DNA from: Tenrec ecaudatus | Lineage: Eukaryota; Chordata; Mammalia; Afrosoricida; Tenrecidae | Direction: 5' to 3' | Assembly (NCBI RefSeq): GCF_050624435.1 | Contig: NC_134546.1 | Coordinates: 11,555,001-11,619,000 of the forward strand | Length of the DNA: 64,000 nt | In this document: piece by piece, positions 44,645 to 55,894 of the stretch | How positions within the stretch are numbered: position 1 is the stretch's first letter | How the letters are laid out: each line of letters opens with the position of its first letter | The notes under the pieces: model-generated | Seen by the model: the letters and a program-made list of their open reading frames with translations, nothing else | Told to the model about the DNA's origin: nothing | Database searches by the model: none | Made by a program: the position numbers and the translations under genes

Positions 44645-45720
44645 TACAGCAGAAGGTGTTTTTCGTTTTGGAAACGTTTACTATGGTTTGGGTGAAAGTT
44701 TATAAAGCAAACTAGCTTCCCATGAAAACATGTGGGTGCATTTTGTTTAGTGACAGTAGTTGTGGTGCTCTCGATGTAACGGCATTCTTCCCTTCCTCCC
44801 TGGGCTCCCGGCTTCCGTTCATCCATTTCCCCTGCCCCTTCTAGCCTCGGGAACTTGGCTATGGGGCAAACCCTGCCTGTTGGGTCTCATTTTGTGGACC
44901 GTGGTGAGGAGGTGTCATTGTTCACTTGATGGGCCTGTCCATGGCCAGCTGAACGGTGATCTCCAGGAAAGACTCCAGGTCCAGGGTTGAAGAGCATCCA
45001 AAGCAGCGGTTCTCAACCTGTGAGTCGCGACCCCTTTGGGGGTTGAACGACCCTTTCACAGGGGTCGCTCAATTCATAACAGTAGCAAAATGACAGTGAT
45101 GAAGTAGCAGTGAAAATACTTCTATTGTTGGGGGGGGGGTTGGAACTGTATTAAAGGGTTGTGGCCTTAGGAAGATTGAGAATCACTGGTCTTAAGTCCA
45201 TCACCCTGGAGTTTCTACCAGTCCGGCCTCTTTTAACCAGTAGGTCTGGTCTTTTGAATGATCTCAAATTTTGTTCTACATTTTTCTCTCCTGTTCACAA
45301 CCTTTTCTCAGGATCCCAGTCAGAGTGGTTGGCAATGGTAGCTGGCCACCCTTTAGTTCTGGTCTCAGGCTAGTGGAGACTGCGGCTCATGGGAGCCATT
45401 CGTCCTTTGAACTAACTGTTTCCTGGAGTTGTTGGTTTTCTTGACATTTCTTTGCTCTAGCCTGGAAGAGAATAGTAGGTACTGTATATACTCCTGTAGA
45501 AGCTGAATTTTCCAGCACATTTTTAATGCAGCTTTTGGAGTGAAATGAGGTGCCTCGGTGATACTCGGGTCAGCTATACTCAAGTATAGACTATATCTTA
45601 GATGGCTGCTTATAGTTTTGAATACCCCGTTGCTACTCACCAAAGTAGAATGTAGAACATTGACTTTATGTTTCCGTTCATCCGTGAAATTATGTCAACT
45701 GACCTAGGTGTTCTCCCCCC
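44645..45720 (-). repeat. afrotherian L1 3' region, antisense, split by SPIN
   Basis: 'tttgggtgaaagtttataaa', 'ccaggaaagactccaggtcc', 'accagtaggtctggtctttt', 'tagttctggtctcaggctag' and 'tcttagatggctgcttatag' form one antisense L1 tail, broken only at 45004-45188. Confidence 0.65.
45004..45188. mobile_element. SPIN (hAT) nonautonomous MITE
   Basis: Starts CAGCGGTTCTCAACCTGTGA and ends with the inverse of CAGTGATTCTCAATCTTCC. Flanks atccaaag/gtcttaag agree at 5 of 8 positions. Lies within the L1 tail. Confidence 0.85.
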
Positions 45721-45838
45721 TCCCCCAAATATAGCCCATCACCCTCAAGCCCAATGACTCAGGCCCTCATGGTGGTTGGGTAGAGCTAAAAAGTTTGCCT
45801 AAAATTTCCCCTTATGTGCTCTGTTCTATACAGGATAT
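45721..45838. other. unassigned spacer
   Basis: Nothing recognised. Confidence 0.3.
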
Positions 45839-46292
45839 TGTGGCAGTTATATAATCTCCTGTCAACTTGTGAAGGGGTGGAGTCTAGTCTGTCAATTAGG
45901 TCGCAGCATGGTGACCTCATTTGGAGGTGCTATGGGAATAAATAGCTAACTGGAGGCCATCCCCAACACTCTCTGCTTTGTCTTCCTGCTGACAAGCCAC
46001 ATGGAACTACACTGATGCAGGTGAGCCCCGGAGCTGGAGGAGCCACGTGGAGCCCCACGTCAATGCTGAGATGCTTCTACCTCCACTGGATCCACAAGAC
46101 TTTCCACCCACTGGCATGTGATCTTCCTGCATTCAGCATCATTGCACGCCTGCATGAATCTAAGGAGGAATTTATGCACTAGTATTGACATATAGGGTAA
46201 TAATATTGGACTTATGGACTTGAGCTGAAGTCTCCTCTATGCATACATGAGTGTCTCTGGATTTGTTTCTCTAGTCAACCCAGACTGGCACA
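45839..46292 (+). mobile_element. solo LTR, ERVL-like, perfect 5-bp TSD
   Basis: From TGTGGCAGTTATATAATCTC to CAACCCAGACTGGCACA, flanked by GATAT on both sides (45834-45838, 46293-46297). Same family as 49975-50441 and 62519-63950. Solo. Confidence 0.8.
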
Positions 46293-46599
46293 GATATATT
46301 TGCAGCACATACATCTATGTGTGTAGAAATATCCTCGACAAAACCTATATATGCTCATGAGTGTATCCCCCCCAAACCTGTTCATTTGACACATCTAATT
46401 ATGAATCCACTGGCAGAGGATTGTGTGTTATCACAGAGGTTTCAGGATTGTGTATGAAACAGCATTTCCCTCTGTGGCTGTTTAGTCTCAGTGCTTTCTT
46501 TTGCTTTGGTCCTGTTGTGCTGGCCTCCTGATTGTGTCCTGCCTGTTCCTTCTCCCAGGTGAATGAGTGCCATTCTTCCCTCACTAACCAACCAGGAAG
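46293..46599. other. unassigned sequence
   Basis: Nothing recognised. Confidence 0.3.
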
Positions 46600-46929
46600 A
46601 GGTCTTCCAGTGTTTAAATTCTTTACTGACTTTATAATAGTGGTCTCATACAATATTTGTCCTTCGGGGATTGATTTGTTTTACTCCATCTACTGTCCTG
46701 CTTCACTAATCCTTCATAGTTCTTTAACACTGTCTCGGATTCCATTGTGCGTACCACAGTCTGTCTATCATTCAGCAGTCAGTGGCCACTTAGGTCCTTT
46801 CCATCGTTTTTCTGTGATGAGCAATGCTGTGATGAACATGGGTGTGCATATTTCATGTCATGGATCTTATTTCTGTAGGAAATATTCTTAGTAGTGGGAT
46901 TGCTGGATTATATGTTATCTCTCCCTCTT
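46600..46929 (-). repeat. L1 ORF2 3' region, antisense, left part
   Basis: 'gtgatgaacatgggtgtgca' and 'agtgggattgctggattata' are standard complements of the old L1 3' end. Cut by RTE and resumed at 47429. Confidence 0.65.
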
Positions 46930-47428
46930 TAAAATATCGAAAAGCAAGAGTGTTACTTGGAGAACTACGGTGTGCCTGACCCAAGCCATGATATTTGTGA
47001 TTGGCTCACTTGCCTGTGAAAGTTGGACATTGAATAAGAACGACCAAAGAAGAACCGATGCATTTGCCTGGTGGTGCCGGTGACGAATACCGAAAGTGAC
47101 ATGGACTGCCAAAAGGACAAACCGGTCTGTCTTGGCAGAAGTACAACCAAGATGCTCCTTAGAGTCAAGAATGGCAAGACTTTGTCTCGCGCAATTTGGA
47201 CGTGTTGCCAGGAGAGACCAGTCCCTGGAGAAGGACGTCATGTTTGGTAAAGTAGAGGGGCAGTCGAAGAGAGGATGGCCTTCAACAAATTAATTATCAC
47301 CCTGGCAGCCACAATGGGCTCGGGCAGGAGAACAATTGTGAGGCGGGTGTAGGACCAGGCGGGGTTTCGCTCGGTTGTGCAGTTGGGTCGGGACCAACTC
47401 AACGACAGCTCACAACAACATGGTAACT
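46930..47428 (+). mobile_element. RTE 3' end inside L1
   Basis: 'cttgcctgtgaaagttggac', 'gacatggactgccaaaagga', 'accaagatgctccttagagt', 'gtccctggagaaggacgtca' to 'ggaccaactcaacgacagct'. Full 3' end of about 500 bp, relatively CpG-rich. Confidence 0.9.
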
Positions 47429-47830
47429 CTCGTTCTAACTTTTTAAAGAAGCATCAAACCGTTTCTACCATGGTTGCAGCATTTTCCCATCCCCCCAGCA
47501 GTATAGGAGAGTCCAGTTTGCACACCTTTGCCAGCATCAGCTGTATGCTGGTTTTTTGATCATCGCTACTATGGTTGTGGCCAGGGAGATATATCATTAA
47601 TATTTTCAGTGATCTCTCTAATGGCTGATGACTGCAAGGACTGCTTCCTGTGGTTGTGGGCCACCCGAAGGACATACATCCTCAGTGAAGTGTGCTCGTG
47701 TCCTTTGCCCACTTTCTAACTGGATCGCTTGTCTTTTTGTTGTCGAGGTGTAAAAGTGTTTTGCCAATGTTTGTCATTATTCTCTTGCCAGTCACCTAGT
47801 TCTCTTCTGCTGATCTTGAATTTTTAGTTG
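47429..47830 (-). repeat. L1 ORF2 antisense, right part
   Basis: 'tttctaccatggttgcagca', 'gatctctctaatggctgatg', 'cctttgcccactttctaact', 'ttgtctttttgttgtcgagg'. Confidence 0.65.
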
Positions 47831-48499
47831 TATTTGATAGATTACTTACACTGCTCATGTGGTTCTCTTCCTTTGTTTCGCGTATATTTTCAAAGGAGCA
47901 AGCAAGTGAAGTAAAATGTTGTGACTTTTACTTCTCTCTTCTAGGCTTATTTTCAATGGTTGCTTTGTTTTGCATAAAGGAATTATTTTCAATTGGCATG
48001 TGATGTTTCCCACTTTAATAATCTTCGTTAGAAAACTATCATAAAGGGAACCGCGCTGCCTCCTTTGCCTCCTACCCTGTAATGTTCTCCCTGTCTGTGG
48101 AGTAGAGATTACTGCATTAGCTCAAGATATTACTAGGGAGTTCCCAGTGATGGCCAGGCTGTAGGGGCACCCAGTCCAGAATAAAGGGAGTTTGAGGACA
48201 CCAGCTATATCAATTACTTGCGTCCAGGGAAGGGCAGGGAAACGGGCTCTAAGACAGGCAACGTCTAGCGAGCAGGCGTCTAAAAGTCTGCTCCTGATTA
48301 GCAGGTCTTGAAGGGTATGCACGTGGGAATGGTCACACCAAGCACACATATTACACTTTTGGTTTGGGTTTCATTTTTTTTTACTCCTTAAGGCAACAGT
48401 GTTCCCAGATAAGTACAAGATAAGTTCAAGAAAACTGGACTCTAATATTACCAGAAGGTTGGGTCAACTACTTGTAGTAAGGTCACTGTAGCGTCACAG
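47831..48499. other. unassigned sequence
   Basis: No repeat firmly recognised. No gene. Confidence 0.3.
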
Positions 48500-49930
48500 A
48501 GGAGCAGGAAACATAATCGCTATCCTCAAGAGACTCGCACAAACTCAAAACCGCCCAGAGAGGATATAACCATACACACATAGAGACAAATGGGATAGAT
48601 TGCAAGTTCAGAAATAAAACCCAACGTCTACGGCCGATTTTCAATGCGTGGAAAAAGAATCATCGCATTCATGAATAGTGCTGGGACAAGAGGGGTTCCG
48701 GGTGCCAAAGAAGAGGCTGCACCCCTACCTCACAGCACACGTGAAAATGAGCTCCAAGGAGATCCGCCATCTAAATGCAAGAACTAACATCTCAGAACTC
48801 TCAGACCAAGACATCATGGGAAGCAACCCTTCAGGATCGAGTTTTTGACCAACGTGATTCTGAGCTAAGATGCCAAATACATCTGCAAGAAAAGACAAGA
48901 TAGTTCAACTGGATTTCATCCAAATGTAAGGGTTTGTGCATCAAATAATTCGATCATCTAAGAGACAGACTACAGAATGAGCGAGAATATTTGGGAGTTA
49001 CGTACCCAGTAAGGGTTTAACATCCAGAATATATAAGGAACTCCAACGCGACAACACAAAAGACAAACACCTCATCGAGCTATGGTGAAGGAATAAAGTG
49101 ACAGTTCACCCATGAGGACAGACAGAAGCTCAGGGTTCGTGGTTGGGAAATGCTAGTCACAAGCACAGCACGGTGCCATGTAGGCCCACTCGGGTACCTG
49201 AGATAAGAACAACAAAGGTCAAAAGTGCTGTCAGGGATGTGGAGAAATGGAGCCTTGATCCATTGTTGATAGGAGTGTAAAATGGTGTCGCTGCTACTAA
49301 ACAAACAAACAATACTGCCAAAAGTCGAACATATCAAAAATAAAAAGCTGAACATAACACCTACAAGCCAGCAGCCCCACCGTTAGCCACACACCCAAAC
49401 AAATTAAAAGCAGGAATTCAAGCAGACACGTGTACCTCCGCGTTCATTGAAGCACTAATCACAATAGTCAAAAGATGGAACAAGCTCAAGTCTTCCCCAG
49501 GTGACTGCCCAGGCCTACAACGGAATCTCATCCCATCGTAAGGAGAAACGACCCTCTGATGCACGGACGTGCCTCGGGAACATTATGCCATGGGAAAGCA
49601 ATCATTGACAAAAGGACCAATTTGAGAGTCCTTCAAAAAGTGTGTGGAAAACGGAATGGAAAGATCATGGGATTTTCCCACAAACTTTCTGAAGCTCCCT
49701 CATGCTGTGGTCTCACTTATACGAACTATCTAGAACCTGACAAATACAGAGAAGTCAAGGCTTATTAGCAGTTATCAGAGAGGGGAGGGAGAGAGGAAAG
49801 GAGAGCCATTGCGTAGGGGACACTGGGCTGCTGTTAAGTGTGATGAAAAAATTAAAATACGGAGAGTGTCGATAGCCACACAATAGGGGAAATGTAACGA
49901 ATGTGATTAAATTGTCCACACCACAGGTTG
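48500..49930 (+). repeat. L1 ORF2 3' part and 3' UTR, decayed
   Basis: Order of L1 ORF2 phrases: 'gttcagaaataaaacccaac', 'caagacatcatgggaagcaa', 'tcaactggatttcatccaaa', 'gggtttaacatccagaatat', 'catccagaatatataaggaa', 'ggagaaatggagccttgatc', 'cacaatagtcaaaagatgga', then UTR 'ggtctcacttatacgaacta'. An internal gap lies near 49090. No long frame. Confidence 0.85.
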
Positions 49931-49951
49931 ACAAAGCAAATGTTTTCAATA

Positions 49952-49970
49952 TGTGTGTGTGTGTGTGTGT
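49952..49970. repeat. (TG)n microsatellite
   Basis: Nine TG units plus a base. Confidence 0.95.
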
Positions 49971-49974
49971 ATAC

Positions 49975-50441
49975 TGTAGTAGCTACATACTCTGGTGTCA
50001 ACTTGCGAAGGGGTGGTCTAGCCTGTCAATCGGGTCGCAGGTTGATGACCTCATTTGGAGATGTCACCAAGATAAGTAACTCACTGGAGGCAGGGCACAC
50101 ACAATCTCCCTGTAAGACATTCCTGCTGACAAGACAAATGGAGCTATGCTACAGCCCTGGAGCTGGAGGAGCCACATGGAGACCCCTGCCAGCATTGAGA
50201 TGTTTCCACTGCCACTGGATCCACAAGACTTTCCACCCACTGACCTGTGATCTTCCTGCATTCAGTGCCACTGCATGTGTTGTGTGAGTCTGAAAAGGAA
50301 TTTATAAATTGGATGGACTTCTGGGCTGATATACTGGGCTAGGATGTTTCCTTAATGTACAGTTGCTCTTTGATATACAATTCTGTCTTACACATTTATG
50401 ACTGTCTCTGGATTTGTTTCTCTCATCCATCTTGACTAACA
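49975..50441 (+). mobile_element. solo LTR, ERVL-like
   Basis: From TGTAGTAGCTACATACTCTG to ATCTTGACTAACA, flanked by TATAC (49970-49974) and AATAC (50442-50446). Inserted at the edge of the TG microsatellite. Confidence 0.75.
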
Positions 50442-50485
50442 AATACACACACACACTATACACACATATATTTTAAAAAACAAAA

Positions 50486-50668
50486 ATCAATTCACTGCCA
50501 TTGAAACAATTCTGACTCATGGCGACACTACAGGACAGGGTAAAACTGCCTCTGTGGATGTCTGAGAATGTAACCCCTTATGGAAATAGAAAGCCTCCTC
50601 TGTCTCCTGTGGAGCAGTAAGTGGTCCCAAACTGCTGACCTTGAGTTTAGTAACCCAACGTGTAACTA
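50486..50668 (-). mobile_element. AfroSINE
   Basis: 'aattcactgccattgaaaca', 'gtggatgtctgagaatgtaa', 'cccaaactgctgaccttgag'. Confidence 0.85.
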
Positions 50669-50850
50669 TAAATGAAAAAAAAAAAAGCAATTAAGAGTTC
50701 ATGGAGGAAAAGACTCTCACAAAGAATAACTGAGTGCACCCCATGTGCCCTAATCTGCCCTGTGTGTGTCTGCACAATTTCTTGAATGCCTCAGTAAATC
50801 CCTCGATGAAGCATTGTTATTCCCACTTAAAAACACAATAATTTTTGAAA

Positions 50851-51032
50851 CCCAAGCATTGCCATCTAGTCAATTCTGAAGGCTAAAACTCCAGATACAC
50901 AGAGTTTCCAAGACTGTAACTCTTTACTAGAGTAGACAGCCTCAACTTCCTCCCAAACAACAGCTGATGGGTTTGAACTGCCAACCTTGTGGTTAACGGT
51001 CCAATGACAGTGTCACCTGGGCTCCTGAAGCT
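50851..51032 (-). mobile_element. AfroSINE
   Basis: 'cattgccatctagtcaattc', 'gtttccaagactgtaactct', 'gtcacctgggctcctgaag'. Confidence 0.85.
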
Positions 51033-51034
51033 CA

Positions 51035-51140
51035 GGGAAGCCCATTAACCTGCCCACGATCACACGGTGAGTGGAGTAGAGTTGGTTTGGGTCTCTAGGT
51101 CCTGAGCCTTTAACTATTAAGCAGTCTTCTCTGCACCTTC
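51035..51140 (+). repeat. MIR fragment
   Basis: 'ccattaacctgcccacgatc' then 'acacggtgagtggagtagag'. Confidence 0.6.
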
Positions 51141-51211
51141 ATCAAGAGACAGAACGATTACATATGCTAGTTCAAATGCACAGGTGTGGGGGTTAAAGGT
51201 TTTGGTTTTAG

Positions 51212-51302
51212 TCAACTCTTTGTGCCTCGGTCTTCGTTTATCAAATGGGAATAACATTTCTTGATCTTATGTCAACTGTCTTACACAAGTATTATAAATA
51301 AC
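51212..51302 (+). repeat. MIR fragment
   Basis: 'tttgtgcctcggtcttcgtt' and 'tatcaaatgggaataacatt'. Confidence 0.65.
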
Positions 51303-52005
51303 GGGCATGAACATGCTTGGGAAGACACAGCTGTGAAAGGCTAACAAACCAGAAACACCCCGCTTTCGTTGAGTCCACGGTCTGGCCAGAGGTCAAGAAG
51401 ATGGGCATCATTTTAAACGGTGCCTGCAAGCGAAGAAACAGCTCCTTGGGAGGAAATGACTTGCAGATGGGGCAATGGCAAGGTGGTGGTGGGGGGGCAT
51501 TGAGAGCCTGGGAAGGAGGGGTCGTGTGAGAGTGGACATGAAGAAGTTCCATCGCAGGGCCTGGTCATGCAGGACTTGGTGGGAGTGGGGTCGGGGTGGC
51601 CACTGTGTGCTTTTATCTTTTCTCCCAAGTGGCCGGGGTGTCATTCATGGCTTAGGAGTGAGGCATGGTGTGGCCAAAAGGTGAAGGTGTTTGCAAAGTG
51701 GTTACACTGGCCGCCCCTGCTGTCTGTCTGCTCTCCGTCCTGAGCATGGCAGAGTCGTGGATGGAGGGCTTATTAAGGAGCGTTGCTGGAGGCTGTTTGA
51801 GAATAGGCTAGGAGAGACTGTGTGAACTAGTACGGAGGTGGTAACGTTTCTGGTGTTACGCCCAGGTTGTGACCTTGGGTGTCAGTAGAGTCAGTTGGTC
51901 CAGTTGTGAGGACTTTTGCTTTACGGAGTTGCGATCTATCCTGAATGCTGCAGACTTTGACTTTCATCAGCAAGCTCGGCTGAACCTGTTGTGATGATAA
52001 ACCAA
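51303..52005. other. unassigned sequence
   Basis: G-rich on the plus strand around 51480-51600, which opens several overlapping frames; these are compositional. No gene or repeat recognised. Confidence 0.35.
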
Positions 52006-52192
52006 GACACTAAATTCCCTGCCATCCAGTCAAGGGGGCCTTGTATAGACCACCTGTGAGTTTCTGAGACTGGAACTGTGGAGGGGAGTAGAAAGTTCCG
52101 TCTTTCTCCCTCAGAGCTGCTGGAGGTCTCAAACTGCTGACCATGAAGACTGCAGCCCAACACTTAACCACTACATCGCCAGGGCTCCGGTT
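52006..52192 (-). mobile_element. AfroSINE, near full length
   Basis: 'ccctgccatccagtcaaggg', 'gtgagtttctgagactggaa', 'tcgccagggctccgg'. Confidence 0.85.
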
Positions 52193-52229
52193 GGGGTGGG
52201 GTGAGGGGGGCGGGGGCGGGGGCGGGTAC

Positions 52230-52335
52230 CACTGTCATTGGTGTGGAGCAAACAGCCTTCTCTTTCTCCCTCAAAGTGACAGATGGGTCTGACCTGCAGA
52301 CATTGGGGTTAGCAGTCCAAAGCTTACCTGGCCGA
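52230..52335 (-). mobile_element. AfroSINE fragment
   Basis: 'cttctctttctccctcaaag' and 'ttggggttagcagtccaaag'; preceded by a GGGGC-rich run at 52200-52226. Confidence 0.6.
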
Positions 52336-52796
52336 GGTGAAGTGAGAGAAAAGGTGGAGATATGTAACTTCACTGAACTTGGCGCAGGGTGGGGGGGAAG
52401 TACTGAGTCGGAAAGGTGTTGCTGGTGAGTTTTGTACAGTGCTGACCCCTGCTGGTACTTTCTGGTAGAAGCCTGGACTGTGAGCTGCAGGCCATAGGTT
52501 CTAAGCAGAACCCTGAAAACTAGGTGAAAACTCAGGGAGACAATCCCACCAAGGAGAAGGACGCTTTTTTACTTGAAGCTAACATTTCCACATTTTGAAA
52601 TGTCTCAGCGGACATTTTTGACACAGATTGTGTGCCCAATAAAGCCTCATCTGCTCAGGTTAGCACTAATTAGAATACTGTACATGAATGTTTTCTTTCT
52701 TTTCTTACTGACGTGTCGCATACATGTAATAAAATGCCCAACTATAGATACTATTTTAGGAATGTATGTCTTCAGAGAGGAAACTCACTCCATTGC
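52336..52796. other. unassigned, possible old L1 at the right end
   Basis: 52680-52760 has 'acgtgtcgcatacatgtaat'-like L1 wording; the rest unrecognised. Confidence 0.3.
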
Positions 52797-53394
52797 AAGT
52801 TTGAATGTTAAATCCCACGGTGGGAAATTCCTTGGTCCTTGGCTTCGCACGAGAAAGAACTCATGCCAAATCCTAGTTTGTGTTCCGAGTGGGTTTTTAT
52901 ACAGGATAGAAGAAGTTTCAGGCATTACAGTAACTGAACTGTAACTGAACACTCATGACACTGCACACACCGCGTGGCAGCCTGAGGGCCGGGGGGTGAG
53001 GGAGGAGAGAGAGAGAGAAAGAGAGTGAGAGAGAAATGCCTGGCCGAGCGGAACCACAGAGGAGTAACTGGAAAAGAGGGCGGTCATCTCCAGGTTCCAG
53101 CCTTTTGGGGGCCTGCGGCTGGGAGGCATGGTGGATGGTACTGGTTGACCCCACTGGCTGAATTAAGCCCACCTGGCCTAGATTGGGCCAATCCAGGTGT
53201 AACACCCACCTAGGTGTACCCCCCCCCACACACACCCCAGATCAGGGCCTGAATTGGTCCATGCCAGTGGACACCCTAGTCCCTGTTCTGCTACCTAACA
53301 TAACCACCACCCAGATTATGATAGACAATCTCAGCACCCCAGACACCCTCCGGGGCCCACGTTTGGTCACAGAAATCTAGACTGGCTTCTAACA
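52797..53394 (-). mobile_element. candidate ERV LTR, antisense
   Basis: On the minus strand it begins TGTTAGAAGCCAG near 53396 and contains a TATA-like 'tataaaaacccactcgg' around 52890 followed by 'ttctttctcgtgcgaagcca'. It is GC-rich and sits at the left edge of an old L1. Neither a second copy nor a target duplication was found, so the LTR call is tentative. Confidence 0.35.
53005..53034. repeat. (GA)n tract
   Basis: Interrupted GA microsatellite within the candidate LTR. Confidence 0.85.
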
Positions 53395-53399
53395 GCATG

Positions 53400-53790
53400 G
53401 GTGTGTTTTGTCAGTTCTGGAACATTGTAATGCAGTCAGTTTGTATTCTTTTGTGTTTTGCTTCTGTTACTTAACATGTCTACGAGATTTACCCATATGG
53501 CTCTTAGCAGTAGTTCATTCATTTTTTTTTTCCGTTCCGAGTTCAGAATACTCCACCCTTATCTATGAAGGGGCTACAAAAAGGTTGTGGAAAAATAGAA
53601 TTGGGAGGATAATGGGTCTCTCCCCCAATTTTTTGAAGCCCCGCGTATTCTGTTGCTGACGGACATTTGGGTAACCTTGAGTTTATGGTATTTAAAAGCT
53701 GCTGTGAATGAACATGCCTCTACGTGTCTTGTGCTGATCGGCATGTATGATGCGTATCTTTCCTGAGTCCATACCTGGATATGGAATTAC
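53400..53790 (+). repeat. old L1 3' region
   Basis: 'tttgtattcttttgtgtttt', 'tctacgagatttacccatat', 'agcagtagttcattcatttt', 'gacggacatttgggtaacct', 'ggatatggaattacccag' are in the order of L1M-type 3' ends. Confidence 0.7.
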
Positions 53791-53794
53791 CCAG

Positions 53795-53905
53795 CCGACT
53801 GCCACTAAAGTATGCCAAGTAGAACCCTAAACAGGGTTTCCCAGACTGTGGAACTTTGTGGGAGCAGACAGCCTCGTCGTTCTCCCTCGGAGCGGCTGGA
53901 GGGTC
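53795..53905 (-). mobile_element. AfroSINE fragment
   Basis: 'cagggtttcccagactgtgg' and 'tctccctcggagcggctgga'. Confidence 0.65.
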
Positions 53906-54884
53906 TCTGTCTGCTGTTGGTCAGTTTCTGTCCCCCAAACATCATGCTCATCACTTGGTTCCTTGCTACCTTGCTGGAGCCCAGCCTCCTGCCCCTGCCA
54001 GCTGAGGACTTCCACAAGTAGCCTCTGCTCCAGATTGCTGACCTTTTCTTCCCCTCCTCTCTAGAAAACTCTCGTTAATGAAGTTCAGCTGCTCCCGGGT
54101 CCCCAGTCTGCCTGCCATTTCCCACCTTTGCACTTTTCGTGATGTGATTCCCACCTGGTCTAATAAAAGGAGGTGGGAATTGAATAATAGGGGGAAGGTT
54201 CGAATGAGGGAGGAGTGCTTGGTTGTCACTTTCCCCGAGCCACCTTCCTCCAGCGGCCCTCTGCCACCGCACGCAAACGGTGGAACCGCCCAGCAAACAC
54301 GATCACAGTGTGTGTGCTGACGTCCCTCCCTGCTGATGCTCACCCTCCTCCTCCTCAGAGCCCAACTAAAGGCCTCTCTACCTTCTGCCAATTGTTCCGG
54401 CTTTTTCTACCCCGTCCTTCTGGGGTTGGGCTCAACATCCGCATCAAAATCCCCCTCTCCTCTTCACTTCTACTTCCACTTCCACTGGACGCCTGGCGCC
54501 TCTGCCCCACGGTAGCCCTCTGTGTTCTCATTTTCACCGCTTGCTTCTTCTGATCCCCCTTGCTCTTTCCATGAGCTCCCTGCTTTTTGCTCTTTCCATG
54601 ATTTCTCTCCTTTTGCCCACTTTCGTTGTCAGTCTCTTGGGCCTGTGGGAAGAGACCGACCCTCATCCGGCCGCAGCCTGTCTTCCTTGTCTTTTTCAAC
54701 AACTGTCATCTCAGACTCCGTCACGCAGAACATGGTGTCTCTCTGGCTCTTGTCACTGTCTTCTTTCTTTTCCTTTCCTGCCCTCTAGATGTCTCAGCTG
54801 TTTCGAATGTCCCCGTGCCCTGGCCTTTAAATAGCAAAGGCTTCCGTCTCGGTTAAGGACTTGCCATTCCGTGAGATGAATGGT
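53906..54884. other. unresolved pyrimidine-rich block
   Basis: About 980 bp, pyrimidine-rich on plus, with several open minus-strand frames rich in K, R, E, S and G (for example 54355-54702, 115 codons). Adjacent frames carry SEMTVVEKDKEDRLRPDEG and EEKVSNLEQRLLVEVLSWQ. This could be an unidentified antisense processed pseudogene, or composition alone. No ATG-to-stop gene is proposed. Confidence 0.3.
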
Positions 54885-55270
54885 TGTGGTTAGACGCCAT
54901 CCAACTGGTTCTGGCTCATAGTGACCTCATGCACAACAGAACCAAACACTGCCCCGTCCTGCACCCTCTGCCTAGTTGCTCATTCACTGAGCCCATTGTA
55001 GCAACCGCTGTGTCCGTCCGTCTTGTCGAGGGCCCTCCTCTTTCTTTGCTGCCCCTGCACTTTACCAAGCAGGATGTGCTGCTCCAGGGACTGGTCTTTC
55101 CTGATACCATTTCAAAGAACTTGAGATGAAGTCTTGCTAACCTCGCCTCTAAGTAGCAATCTGACTGGACTTTGTTCAAGATAGACATGATTTTGTGCTC
55201 TGGGCAGTCCGTGGGACTTTCAGTATTCTTGGCCAACCCCGTAGTTCAAATGTATTCCTCTTCAGTCTTC
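54885..55270 (-). mobile_element. RTE 3' end
   Basis: Complement of the RTE 3' end: 'tagacgccatccaactggtt', 'tagcaaccgctgtgtccgtc', 'actttaccaagcaggatgtg', 'agttcaaatgtattcctctt'. Confidence 0.85.
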
Positions 55271-55271
55271 C

Positions 55272-55494
55272 TGGTCCAGTCCCTGGACAAGGCCATCATG
55301 TTTGGTGTGTGAGAAAAAGGAAGCCCCTCCAGGAGACGGGTGAACATGATGGCTGTCACAAGGGGCACACGTCTGAAAGTTGTGAGGTTGGTGCAGATCC
55401 GAGCAGTGTTTCCTTGGGTGGTTCATCGGGTCACTATGAGTCAGAACCTGTGAGTCAGACCTGGCTCGTTGGTACCTGCCAACAACAGGATCGG
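55272..55494 (+). mobile_element. RTE 3' end, opposite orientation
   Basis: 'gtccagtccctggacaaggc', 'gtgtgagaaaaaggaagccc', 'tgtgaggttggtgcagatcc', 'gggtcactatgagtcagaac'. It abuts the previous copy head to head. Confidence 0.8.
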
Positions 55495-55699
55495 TGTAGG
55501 GCATATCTTCAGTAAATCTCTTTTGAGATACTAAACACAAGTGAGCAGGAAAACATTGGGGAAAAAGATGCCAGCCACGTCATCTTGTGGATCATCTAGG
55601 AGCAGCAGTTCAGAGAATAGGATCTCCCTTGGGAGCCAACAGAGAAAATGCCTTTTCGTATACCTAGCATCCTGCAGGTGGACTTCTAATCACCTAGAC
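55495..55699. other. unassigned spacer
   Basis: Nothing recognised. Confidence 0.3.
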
Positions 55700-55894
55700 C
55701 AGCAGTTCTCAACCTGTGGGTCGTGACCCCTGTGGGCGTCGAATGACCCTTTCACAGGGGCTGTCCGATTTATAACAGTAGCAAAATGACAGTGATGAAG
55801 TAGCAACGAAAATAATTTTATAGTTGGGGGGGGTCACCACAACATGAGGAACTGTATTAAAGGGTCGCAGCATTAGGAAGGTTGAGAACCACTG
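55700..55894. mobile_element. SPIN (hAT) MITE with 8-bp TSD
   Basis: CAGCAGTTCTCAACCTGTGG to the inverse of CAGTGGTTCTCAACCTTCC. Flanked by acctagac (55692-55699) and acctggac (55895-55902), 7 of 8 identical, the duplication length of hAT transposons. Confidence 0.95.

Noticed and set aside
51292-51684. Cluster of six overlapping open frames on both strands
   Set aside because: G/C-biased composition lowers stop density; frames disagree and none has a domain.
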